Assembly (NCBI RefSeq): GCF_900130015.1
Contig: NZ_FQXS01000023.1
Location: forward strand, 1 to 64,000
Origin: Desulfofustis glycolicus DSM 9705
GTDB taxonomy: Bacteria > Desulfobacterota > Desulfobulbia > Desulfobulbales > Desulfocapsaceae
DNA: 64,000 nucleotides
Direction of reading: 5' to 3'
A model generated the notes under the pieces. It was not told where the DNA came from. It saw nothing but the letters and a program-made list of their open reading frames with translations, and ran no database searches. Shown one piece after another: positions 7,653 through 16,678 of this stretch; within the stretch, counting starts at the first letter, position 1; each line of letters opens with the position of its first letter. Both the position numbers and the translations under genes were made by a program.

Positions 7653-10600
7653 ATGAGAAAGTCGTGTCTGCTCCTTGGTTTTCGTGTACTGAAACGGTGT
7701 GTACCGGTTCTTGCCGTTCTCACCGTGACAGCCCTTTTCCCAGGACAGACCAAGGCCTCGAGTCAGCCGTATTTGCCCGATCATGGGGTGAATTTTGCTA
7801 TCGGGAATAAATACGTCGTCGAGACATACCTTGTCATTCAAGGACCCACCGCTCTCTTTGATTTTCAGCGGACCTACAACAGCACCAGCACCGAGAACGG
7901 TATTCTTGGGTACGGCTGGTCCTGCTCGCTTACGGATCGACTGAAGATCGATGGCAGCACGATAACACGGGTGCTCTCGACAGGACGGCACATCGCTTAT
8001 GAGAGCGATGGCGCCGGCGGCTGGGTCAACCAACTCGGAGAAACCAGTAGGATTGTCGGTATCTCGGGCGGCTATGAACTGCAGAAAGCGAACAGATCGC
8101 TGCATACCTATGACCAGCAAGGCCGTCTTCTGCAGGTACGGCAGAGAAACGGCCATACGCAGGAATTTCATTACTCCGGTATGCAACTGACGGCAATAAC
8201 CGATACGTTCGGGAAATCTCTGGGGTTTGCCTACAATGCCGACGGCAAGCTGCACACCCTGACTGGCCCCACAGGCAGTTTTACCTACTCATACCTCGAT
8301 GATAATCTGGTTGCCGTTGTCCGGCCGGATGGAACTACCAGACACTACCGCTACACCGATGCTAACGATCCGCACAACCTGACCACCATTGATGACGAAG
8401 CCGGTATACGCATTACCTCCGTCGGCTATGATAGCCAAGATCGGGTGATTTCTTCCTCGTTGGCCGGTCATCGACACGTTACCATCGGGTATCCGTCGGA
8501 ACTGTCGCGCACCGTCACGGACGATGGCGGCAATCTGACGACCTACCAGCTGGAGATTATCAACGGTGTTGCCCGCGTTGCCTCCTCAAGTGGTCCCGGC
8601 TGTTCGTCCTGCGGCTCGTCGGGAGCCGACAGCAGCTACACCTACACCGGCCGCCAGCAGGTGGCAAGTGTCACCAACGGCAGAGGCTACACAACCACCT
8701 ACTCCTATGACGGCAACGGCAACAAAGAGGTGGTGAGTGAAGCGGTCGGTACCCCGGAGCAGCGACTTACCACCACTACCTACGATCAAACGACCAACCT
8801 GCCGACAACGATAACCCGGGATTCCGTCGGCAACCCAGGTCAGCAGTACCGTATATCAATGACCTATGATACGGATGGTAATCTTCTCACCAGGAGTGAA
8901 TCCGGTTATGACGGTCTCTCGCCAAGCACCAGGACAACCACTTTTACCTATACCAGTTACGGCCGGGTGGAGACCATAGACGGCCCTCGCACCGATGTTG
9001 TCGATGTCACCACGTTTGGCTACTATCCCAATACGGAAGCGTCCGGGCTGAACCGGGGACACCTGCAGACGGTGACAAACGCCCTCGGCCAGACGGTTAC
9101 CTACGGTGATTACAACGCGTTGGGAAAACCGGAAAGCATTAGGGATGCAAACCAGGTGTCGACCACCCTCACGTACGATGCGTTCGGCCGGGTCACCAGC
9201 CGAACCATCGGGGCACGGACCACTGTCTACCACTATGACGCTGCCGGTCGTCTCGATCTTGTCAGCTTGCCGGGTGGCCGTGCCCTTGAGTATCACTACA
9301 CGCCTGACGGCCTGCTGGACCGCATTGTCGATAGTGGTGGCAACTACCTGAAGTATGAATACGACCCGGTCAGCGGAAACATCGCCAAACGGACCATCCG
9401 TGCCGCGGACCATACACTGACCGCCGAGATCAGCTACCAGTACGACGAGTTCGGGCGTTTGCAAAAAGAGATCCATCCGGATGGTGATGGTTCGTTCACC
9501 GAGCGAAGCTATGATGAGGCCGGCAACCTCGTCAGTCTGATCAATGAGTTGGGCAGGGAAACGACCTCCGTCTATGACGGGCTGGATCGGCTGACCGCCC
9601 TGATCCGACCGGGAGCGGTAACCACCGGGTTTGCCTATGACGTCCATGATAATGAGCGGGAAGTGGTTGACGACAACGGTATCACAACCGTTTTCAGCTA
9701 CAACGATTTCGGCCGGAAAGTCGAGGAGCAGAGCCCGGATCGGGGCACCATCCTCTTCAGCTACGACGAGGCCGACAATCTCATTGCCAGGACCGACGGC
9801 AATCAGGTCACCACCGTCTACGACTACGATGCTCTCAACCGGCTGGTAGCGAAAAGCTATCCCCATCCTCAAAACAATGTCACCTACCATTATGATCAGG
9901 GGGTAAACGGTATCGGCAAACTGACCGGCATGACCGACGGCACCGGAACGTCTTCCTATACCTACAACCACCATGGCGAACTGACCGAGGAGATCAGAAC
10001 CACGCAGGGGTATTCGGCAGTCGTCGGCTACGGATACAACGACCATGGCGAGCTGACCTCACTGACCTACCCGGGAGGCCGGGTTGTGTCCTATATCCGG
10101 GATAACGACGGCGCCATCACCAGCGTTGTCGCAACCGATCGGGGAGACAGCGTAACCATTGCCGAAGCCATTGACCACACCCCCTTCGGGCCGTTGACCT
10201 CGATGGAGCTGGGAAACAGTTTGCACGTTTCCCGGGCCTATGATCTGCATTATCGGCTGAGCAGCGCTGCCGCCGGAGCAGTGATGCAGCGTAACTATTC
10301 CTATCTGGTGACCGGTGAAATCGAGACCATCACCGACACCATTTCCCCGGTCAGTTCTCAGACATTTGCCTACAACGACCTCGGCATGTTGGTGGCGGCC
10401 TCCGGCGGATATGGTGAACTTTCCTATACCCTTGACGGGATGGGCAACCGATTGACCAAAACATCCGATAGCGGTGCAGAGACATATAGCTACCGTGCCG
10501 GCAGCAATCAGCTTGAACAGATAGGTGGTATCGACCCCGTCCCGCTTTCCTACGACGATGCGGGCAACACGCTGACCAAAGGGAATCTGAACTTTACCTG

Positions 10601-11234
10601 GGATGACGAGAATCGGCTTGTTGCGGTTACCGATGGCGCTCTGCAGCTCGGTTCCTATGGTTTTGACGGTAACAATCTACGCACCGTGAAAAGCACTGCC
10701 AGCGGAACTGAACTCTTTATCTATGACATCGCCGGCAATGTGCTGGCAAAGTTGTCCTCTTCAGGCGCGATACGCGAGGAATACATCTACCTGAACGGTG
10801 AACGCTTGGCGGTCTTTGACCATTCGCCTGGCGAAGCAGATCTCCAGCAGGTGATTGCTGCATTGCAGATTGTAAGCGGAAAACCGAACTCGCTGGCGGT
10901 AGATGTTACTGGAAACACGATCATAGGTCTGGAAGATGCGATTCAACCGCTTGCCGAAAGTGTCGCCAATAGCGACGTTCAGCTGTACTATTACCTGACG
11001 GACCATCTGGGAACAGTGCAGCATGTCGTTGATGAGAATGGTCAGATCGTGTGGGCCGGCGAGTATCTTCCCTTTGGAGAAGTGGTGATCACTGCATCAA
11101 CAAAGCATAACGATTTTCGGTTTCCCGGCCAGTCTTTTGATGTTGAAACCGGGTTGCATTATAACTGGCACAGATATTACGATCCCGAAACAGGCAGGTA
11201 TATCTCTGCTGATCCTATTGGGCTTACTGGGTGA
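7653..11234 (+). CDS. Rhs/YD-repeat polymorphic toxin shell protein, interrupted before its toxin tip
   Basis: Large secreted Rhs protein, 1193 residues as read. It begins with a basic, hydrophobic export signal (about 30 residues), then a DUF6531-like start ([21 protein letters not shown]) and many YD repeats (e.g. [38 protein letters not shown]). It ends in the Rhs-associated core ([57 protein letters not shown]). YD repeats form a closed shell that houses a C-terminal toxin. The frame stops with TGA at 11232-11234, exactly where the core should continue G-x-N-x-YAYV; the same frame continues open after the stop. The start at 7653 has AGGA 9 bases upstream; 7623 is an alternative. Confidence 0.9.
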   Translation: [1193 protein letters not shown]

Positions 11235-11240
11235 ATTAAT

Positions 11241-11642
11241 GTGTATGCTTATGTTGGGGGGGATCCGATTAACTGGGTGGATCTTGAGGGGCTTCTTGGA
11301 TACGCAGACCCAAATTGGGATTATACAAAAGGTGAGAAACATAATTCTGGGCCGATTCTCGACTTCAAAATTCCCGAGAGAGGTCCGTTTGGTAACAGAT
11401 GTGGAGCAGAAGGATCATATGGAGCGACATGGATTCCAGATATTACTCCCCGGGCGTGCCAAAAACACGATGACTGCTATGATCAATGTGCTAGAAATTG
11501 CTCCGGAATGTGGTGCAAGTCAGTGTGCGATTTAAAATTAGGAGTAAGCAATTCTCCATACGGAGGAGCAACCTTGTACTTTGGAAAAGATGCATATGAA
11601 AGCGCAAAAGAAAAATATGGTTGTAATGAATGCAAAAAATAA
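11241..11642 (+). CDS. Rhs C-terminal tip with phospholipase A2-like toxin domain (same frame, after TGA)
   Basis: Continuation of the Rhs frame after the TGA. Residues 1-18 (YAYVGGDPINWVDLEGL) complete the Rhs core signature; residues ~50-133 form a Cys-rich domain with ACQKHDDCY (His76-Asp77), matching the CxxHDxCY active site of secreted phospholipase A2, with further cysteines suited to disulfides. The predicted activity is hydrolysis of the sn-2 acyl chain of membrane phospholipids in target cells. The GTG at 11241 is preceded by GGGTGA, which could allow reinitiation right after the upstream stop. Otherwise the toxin is silenced by a nonsense mutation (GGA to TGA would explain it). Base composition is AT-richer than the shell. 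Confidence 0.8.
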   Translation: MYAYVGGDPINWVDLEGLLGYADPNWDYTKGEKHNSGPILDFKIPERGPFGNRCGAEGSYGATWIPDITPRACQKHDDCYDQCARNCSGMWCKSVCDLKLGVSNSPYGGATLYFGKDAYESAKEKYGCNECKK

Positions 11643-11985
11643 GCTGGATATCAATCTACTGAGAGCATTGTTGATCACCTTTGGTTTTGTGAGCGTTATC
11701 GGACTGATATGGTATTCTAACACGTTGAGCAAGGTAACATATATTTGCGGCATTACTTCGTGTATAGCTGCATTTTCTCTCGGTTTCATTAAATTCAGTA
11801 CGAAAGGCTCTGCTATTCGCACGTTGATCATTATCGTTCTGTCCGCGATAGGAATTTTAGCATCTATGATCAGGATCTATCATGACTCAAACATGCTAAG
11901 AGACATTTGGGGTGCTATTCCCCATTTCTTATCACTTTTTCTTTTTGTAGCCGTTTTGGTAATTGTCTTAAGATCAAATAATTAG
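11626..11985 (+). CDS. Four-helix membrane protein, candidate immunity protein
   Basis: 119 residues from the ATG at 11626, overlapping the toxin frame by 17 bases; earlier in-frame starts exist (TTG 11581, ATG 11590, ATG 11596). Four hydrophobic segments are visible (RALLITFGFVSVIGLIWYS; YICGITSCIAAFSLGFI; TLIIIVLSAIGILASMI; FLSLFLFVAVLVIVL). I know no named family for it. Its place directly after a toxin tip is where Rhs immunity genes lie, and a membrane protein is a plausible protector against a phospholipase. This is inference from position only. AT-rich. Confidence 0.55.
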   Translation: MNAKNKLDINLLRALLITFGFVSVIGLIWYSNTLSKVTYICGITSCIAAFSLGFIKFSTKGSAIRTLIIIVLSAIGILASMIRIYHDSNMLRDIWGAIPHFLSLFLFVAVLVIVLRSNN

Positions 11986-12237
11986 GTTTTACCTAGGAGA
12001 CTTTGTTTTATTGTTGAAGGGAAAAGCACTAATCCATTGGCATTCTCTTGTTTTTATCTAACTAGCATCGCGCAGACTAAGGGCCATACTCGCCAGACCG
12101 AGAAGGCTGGAGTGTGTCAAGTGGAATATCGCATAAGGAATTTTGCGTTATAATTCCTCAGAAATGTAATCTTGACGTGATTTCTTATCAAAGGAAAACA
12201 AATTCTTAGGGAAAGATTGGGCATCGTGATATCTTGG

Positions 12238-12357
12238 CCTATTTTTTGTGATCTGGAGACTGGGTGGCATATTGCTGCTGATCCTATTGTTTTGGCAGTT
12301 GGAATAAACCTATATGCTGATATGGATAACGAACCGATCAACCAGTATGATCTATAA
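12238..12357 (+). pseudogene. Remnant of a second Rhs-core end
   Basis: The frame ending with TAA at 12355-12357 reads DLETGWHIAADPIVLAVGIN then LYADMDNEPINQYDL. This is a worn version of the Rhs core end ([33 protein letters not shown]). No shell precedes it and no toxin frame follows, so it is a decayed orphan tip cassette. The rest of 11986-12561 shows no gene. Confidence 0.75.
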
Positions 12358-12561
12358 AGACTAAAAAAGTTCTGTGTTCCAATGATTCATTCTCCTACAC
12401 AAGAAATAGCTTCTTTTTGATCCAAAGAAATTCATCAAATGTTCCTCAACTGGTTAAAGAATATGTGAATGACTATTTATGATCAAATGTTCCCAATGGC
12501 ATGCATGGAACATCCATCGTTTCAGAAATGTCGGATCCGGTGACAGCAATAAAGATCAATC

Positions 12562-13116
12562 ATGTATAAATACCTTTTATTAGTATCTTTATCGATTACT
12601 TTGATTTTCTCCTTTTTCCCTACAACGTGTTTCAGCAGGGGACATATTGGGGCGAGTGGAGCATGCTATGGGGATCATTATTTTTTTGAAACAATTGAGC
12701 CGGTTGCTAACCCAAGGATGTGCTACAATCTCACGATTGGAGGTTTTGTATCGGCAGAGTATTATTTTCTTAATCCGTTAAGCACGAAAAAAGGCTTATA
12801 TCAGATCGTAGAGCTTGATGTCTATGAATGGATAGACGGTACGTGGGTTCATGAAAATTGGTGGCGTGCGTACACAGAGCAACCCTATATTGATGAGATG
12901 GTCGCTACGCTGGCACAATACGGTTTTTCACCCAACTCCCACCCCAATCAGGTTTTACCGGATGGTTGTCCTTGTATGGGACCTGATGAGGACAGATTGG
13001 AAGAGGCCATTGCCAAATGTGCTCCTGGTGAACTTGCATTTTATAGTGAAGAAGAATGCAAGGGAGTTTGCGCGGCCCAAAATCTGGGTCCGCCTGATGA
13101 TTGCAGCGAAAAATGA
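12562..13116 (+). CDS. Secreted Cys-rich protein of unknown function in the Rhs island
   Basis: 184 residues; signal peptide MYKYLLLVSLSITLIFSFFPTTCFS, then a domain rich in Tyr/Trp/Cys (e.g. ASGACYGDHYFFETIEPV, GTWVHENWW) and a tail with CPCMGPDEDRLEEAIAKC and NLGPPDDCSEK. I do not recognise the family. Like the protein at 7185 it pairs a signal peptide with a Cys/Gly-Pro-Pro tail. In that position an Rhs shell would be expected next, but here only ~190 bases separate it from a convergent TRAP transporter gene, suggesting that the following shell gene was lost. There is no strong ribosome binding site. Confidence 0.5.
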   Translation: MYKYLLLVSLSITLIFSFFPTTCFSRGHIGASGACYGDHYFFETIEPVANPRMCYNLTIGGFVSAEYYFLNPLSTKKGLYQIVELDVYEWIDGTWVHENWWRAYTEQPYIDEMVATLAQYGFSPNSHPNQVLPDGCPCMGPDEDRLEEAIAKCAPGELAFYSEEECKGVCAAQNLGPPDDCSEK

Positions 13117-13309
13117 AACCGGCAAAGGCGGCTTGATTTGGCGTTTGCCTAACATAAAAATTGCCTCTGTTATGTAAAGGAGCAGCGATAATTTGTATTG
13201 GCAAAGGCGATTTTTCGAGCAGGGCACGTTCGTATCTGCACTCGTAGCGTGCGCCAAACCGCGTACGGGTCAGCTAGACATGATCAGGGAACGATGATAA
13301 TTGATCGTG

Positions 13310-15394
13310 TCAGCGCTCTCTTTCCCCCCGCCTTATATTGAAAACCAGGATGAGCAGCAGGCAGGCGGTGGCGCTGAGTTCAACGACGAGAGGTGCCGGA
13401 ATGATCAGCAGGAAGGCAAGGATCAGCAGTATCGGGCGAAGCAGCCAGGAGATCCGGTTTTCCATGCATCCTTGCAGCGCGCAGGTAAAGGCGTACATGC
13501 CGAACAGCGCAAACAGCGATATCTTCAAAATTTCCGGCCAACTGCCGCCGATAATCGGGGTATAGGCAAAGAGCAGTGGGATGATGTAGAGTCCCTTGGC
13601 GATCTTCCAAGACTGCATACCCGTGGCCATTGGCGGAGTACCGGCGATGGCCGCCCCGGTAAAGGCGGCCAGGCAGACCGGCGGTGTAACGTTTGAGTCC
13701 TGGCTGAGCCAGAAAATGATCATGTGCGCGGACAGCAATGCAAACATTGCCGATTGCGGTGACAGGGCCATTTCCCTGACGGTGCCGAGCAGATCCAGCG
13801 GTACCAGGTCGAGCAGATGACGGGCCTGTTCCGCTGACATCGGCTGGCTGAGCAACGCGAGTTGGTCGGGAATGGCGATCATCAGCACGGCCTTGACTTC
13901 TTCGGACAGTGCGCCGGCGGCGATGATCTCGACAATCTTGGCATCGGCGATCAGGTTGAACAGGGCCGGTGCTGATAGGGTACCGAGTACGATATAGGCC
14001 GCCGTTACCGGCAGTCCCATGCCGAGGACCAGTGAGGCCAGGGCAATCAAGGCTATGGCGATGATCAGGCTGTTGCCCGACCAATTGGTGATCATCAGTG
14101 AGAAGGTGTTGCCGATGCCGGTAGTGGCGATCACGTTGACGACCAGCCCGACGCTGCAGAGCAGGATGGCCGTCATCACCATGTTGCGGGCGCCGAGGGC
14201 GAGTGCTTCGCAGATGCCGCGCGGTCCCATCCGATTCGGCGTGATCCACGAAGAGGCGATTACGGCGACGATGCTGATGCCAGCGGCATAGGTCGGCGTG
14301 AACCCGTAAATAAGCAGGCCGATCAAGACCGAGATCGGTACCAGGAACGGCAGGCCGCCGGTCTTGATGACCTCGAGCACCTTCAGGTCCTCATCCTGGG
14401 AAGCCTGAAGACCAATCCGTTTCGCTTCGACCCGGACGAAGAAGCCGACCGTGGCGAAATACAAGATAGCTGGCAGCGCGGCATAGAGCACGATGGTGGT
14501 GTAGGGAATCTGGGTATAGCTGGCCATAACAAACGCGCCGGCGCCCATGATCGGCGGCATCAGCTGGCCGCCGGTTGAGGCCGCTGCTTCGATGCCGGCG
14601 GCGAATTTGCCGTTGAACCCGGCCCGTTTCATGAGCGGGATGGTAATGACCCCCGTGGAGGCGGTATTGGCCACCGCCGAGCCGGAGATGGTTCCGGTCA
14701 GTCCCGAGGCGAAGACGGCCACCAGACCTGGTCCGCCAATCAATCGTCCGGCCGCAGCCCGCGCCAAGTTGATGACAAACTCACCGGCGCCGGAGCGCAG
14801 CAGGAAGGCGCCGAAGAGAATGAACATGAAGACGAACGATGAGGAAATACGCGCAATCCCGCCGAAGAGCCCGTCATCGCCGTAAACGGAGCGAAACAGG
14901 ATGGTCTCCGGGGACAGACCGCTGAACTTGAAGACCCCGCCGATCATGCTGCCCCACCAGCCGACATAGGTCAGAGCGAGGACAATCAGGACCGGGATGA
15001 TCCAGCCGGTGGTCCGCCGGGTGAACTCGATGGCCGTAAGGATCAATAACGTGCCGGCAATCCACTCAGCCCTACTCAGGTGGACTCCCCGGGCATAGAT
15101 GGCATCTTCCATAGCGATCATGTAGACGGCACAGACGGCGGCCACGATACCGATCGTTACGTCGAGAATCAAGAACGGGATCCGTTTCGGTGCTGAGGCC
15201 GAGTCGGGACGGGCTGGATAGACCAGGGCACAGAGCAGGGCAAAGCCGGCGAAATGCAGGGCGTTCTGCCAGAGAGTCGGCAACAGCGCGAAGATGTTGA
15301 AATAGATATGGAGCAGCGAAACGAGGACGCCAAGGTAAAAGATGACCTGCTCCTTGTTTGTCACTGACCGCTGCAGTTCCTGCTCGCTCTGCAC
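13310..15394 (-). CDS. TRAP transporter, fused 4TM/12TM permease (TAXI type)
   Basis: Inner-membrane permease in which the small (DctQ-like) and large (DctM-like) subunits are fused, about 694 residues, the usual form in TAXI-TRAP systems. Around twenty hydrophobic segments are visible; the large-subunit part contains GLTGTISGSAVANTASTGVI and GMGLPVTAAYIVLGTL, both typical DctM-like motifs. It works with the TAXI solute-binding protein encoded just upstream. The start was taken at the GTG (15394), which has GGAG six bases ahead; GTG 15406 and TTG 15412 are possible. Substrate unknown; TAXI systems commonly carry dicarboxylates, glutamate or sulfonates. It is the last gene of this leftward cluster. 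Confidence 0.9.
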   Translation of the reverse strand: MQSEQELQRSVTNKEQVIFYLGVLVSLLHIYFNIFALLPTLWQNALHFAGFALLCALVYPARPDSASAPKRIPFLILDVTIGIVAAVCAVYMIAMEDAIYARGVHLSRAEWIAGTLLILTAIEFTRRTTGWIIPVLIVLALTYVGWWGSMIGGVFKFSGLSPETILFRSVYGDDGLFGGIARISSSFVFMFILFGAFLLRSGAGEFVINLARAAAGRLIGGPGLVAVFASGLTGTISGSAVANTASTGVITIPLMKRAGFNGKFAAGIEAAASTGGQLMPPIMGAGAFVMASYTQIPYTTIVLYAALPAILYFATVGFFVRVEAKRIGLQASQDEDLKVLEVIKTGGLPFLVPISVLIGLLIYGFTPTYAAGISIVAVIASSWITPNRMGPRGICEALALGARNMVMTAILLCSVGLVVNVIATTGIGNTFSLMITNWSGNSLIIAIALIALASLVLGMGLPVTAAYIVLGTLSAPALFNLIADAKIVEIIAAGALSEEVKAVLMIAIPDQLALLSQPMSAEQARHLLDLVPLDLLGTVREMALSPQSAMFALLSAHMIIFWLSQDSNVTPPVCLAAFTGAAIAGTPPMATGMQSWKIAKGLYIIPLLFAYTPIIGGSWPEILKISLFALFGMYAFTCALQGCMENRISWLLRPILLILAFLLIIPAPLVVELSATACLLLILVFNIRRGERER

Positions 15395-15421
15395 GTGCAA
15401 CTCCACTCTCAAAGAAAAGAG

Positions 15422-15450
15422 GGTGCCCGCCGTCTAAGCAGGCGGGCACC
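15422..15450 (-). terminator. Intercistronic hairpin between TAXI binding protein and permease genes
   Basis: GGTGCCCGCC pairs perfectly with GGCGGGCACC around a 9-base loop; on the minus strand it is followed by CTCTTTTCTTT. It lies 11 bases after the binding-protein stop codon. Such a hairpin probably terminates part of the transcripts or protects the upstream mRNA, so that binding protein exceeds permease. Confidence 0.7.
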
Positions 15451-15461
15451 GATTTTGAATA

Positions 15462-16484
15462 TTACTGAGGTAACAAGCGCGGCGGGATAGTCAGCCCCGC
15501 TTCCTGGAAATAGCGGGCGGCGCCGGGGTGCAGGGGCATCGGCAGGCCGGCCAGTGCGCTTTCCAGCGACATTGCCTCGGTCGCCTTGTGAATGGCATTG
15601 AGAAAGGGCAGGTTTTCGTAAATGGTTTTGGTGATCTGGTAGACGGCATCTTCGTCTAAATCGGCCCGCACGGCAAGGAAGTTCGGCTGGGCGATGGTCT
15701 GCAGATCTTTCTCCTGGCCGGGGTAGGAGCCGGCTTTGATGATGTACGGCGTCCAGAGCTCCAGGCCACCGTCGGCTTTAAGCACCTGTTCGTCGGTGAA
15801 CTCGAGTTGCTTGATATCGGTTCCCATGGCGGCGAAGGCCTGGGTCACGGCACCTGCCGGAACCCCGGCGGGAGTGCTCATGCCGGCGATCTGGCCATTC
15901 TGCAGTGCTTCGGCACTCGGGCTGTAGCCGACATAGACCAGCTCATAGTCCTTGTCGATATCAACGCCGAGATTCTGCAGCAACAACTTGTTGGAGCCGA
16001 TGGTTCCGGAGTTCTTGGTGCCGAGGGCCATGCGCTCACCTTTCAGCGATACCATATCTTCGATGGTGCCGGTGGCCGCTTTGTCCGCTCGAACGACGAA
16101 GTGCTCGACGTTTTGCCAGAGCATGGTGACCGAGCGCAGCTCTTTCTGCGGGCCTTCTTTTTCGAAATCGCCTTTGCCGTTCCAGGCATAGTAGCCGTAA
16201 AGTCCCTGCAGGATGGCGAATTGGACTTCGTTGTCACGGAGCAGCTTGATGTTTTCTCCGGAGCCGGCTGAAGTAATGGCGGAAATGCCGATATTCTGCT
16301 TCGGTTGCAGTTTGACTTTGGTCAGTGTGGCGATAGCAACGCCTACCGGATAATAGGTCCCGCCGGTGCTGGCGGTAGCCATTAAGTAGCTACGTTCGTC
16401 GGCCGCCTGAACAGCGATTGCCGAGAAGACGCCGAGCGTCAGAGCGGCGACGGCAAGTCGACACAAGGATTTTTTCAGGTTCAT
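15462..16484 (-). CDS. TAXI-family TRAP solute-binding protein
   Basis: Periplasmic substrate-binding protein, 340 residues, with signal peptide MNLKKSLCRLAVAALTLGVFSAIAVQAADE. The mature N-terminus has the TAXI hallmark MATASTGGTYYPVGVAIATL, followed by SAGSGENIKLLRDNEVQFAILQG and a LVYVGYSPSAEALQNGQIAG strand. AAGGAG precedes the ATG. It delivers substrate to the fused permease encoded just downstream. Substrate cannot be deduced from the sequence. It is separated from the larA-like gene by 194 bases containing a large inverted repeat. Confidence 0.92.
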   Translation of the reverse strand: MNLKKSLCRLAVAALTLGVFSAIAVQAADERSYLMATASTGGTYYPVGVAIATLTKVKLQPKQNIGISAITSAGSGENIKLLRDNEVQFAILQGLYGYYAWNGKGDFEKEGPQKELRSVTMLWQNVEHFVVRADKAATGTIEDMVSLKGERMALGTKNSGTIGSNKLLLQNLGVDIDKDYELVYVGYSPSAEALQNGQIAGMSTPAGVPAGAVTQAFAAMGTDIKQLEFTDEQVLKADGGLELWTPYIIKAGSYPGQEKDLQTIAQPNFLAVRADLDEDAVYQITKTIYENLPFLNAIHKATEAMSLESALAGLPMPLHPGAARYFQEAGLTIPPRLLPQ

Positions 16485-16524
16485 GGCACGCTCCTTTGCA
16501 GAAGTAGTTTCGAGGAAGCGGGGT

Positions 16525-16581
16525 CAGGCGTGACTTGTAGACAAACGGCAGATTGTTCGTCTACAAGTCAGGACCTCGCTT
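16525..16581. repeat. Large inverted repeat (operator or stem-loop)
   Basis: The perfect 12-bp arms TGACTTGTAGAC (16531-16542) and GTCTACAAGTCA (16559-16570) are flanked by outer arms AAGCGGGGTC and GACCTCGCTT with one mismatch. It lies between the larA-like stop and the start of the TAXI binding-protein gene, about 45 bases upstream of the latter. It could be a regulator site for the TAXI operon or a transcript-end structure for the upstream operon. There is no T-run on the coding strand. Confidence 0.6.
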
Positions 16582-16678
16582 TTCTCAAGAGGGTGAACGC
16601 CGCGAAGAAGCTGCGGCTTGGCTGTTTACTATGCTGCAATACGGACAGAATTTCAACAGGATTGTGAGGGGAGCGGCT

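Noticed and set aside
8856-10046. 396-codon antisense frame inside the Rhs gene
   Set aside because: Low-complexity Val/Gly-rich translation mirrors the YD repeats of the real gene.
11232-11234. TGA in the Rhs gene as a selenocysteine codon
   Set aside because: The position is a glycine in Rhs cores and no convincing selenocysteine insertion hairpin follows; nonsense mutation or reinitiation is simpler.
13301-13696. 131-codon plus-strand frame over the TRAP permease end
   Set aside because: Antisense to membrane-protein codons; highly charged low-complexity translation.
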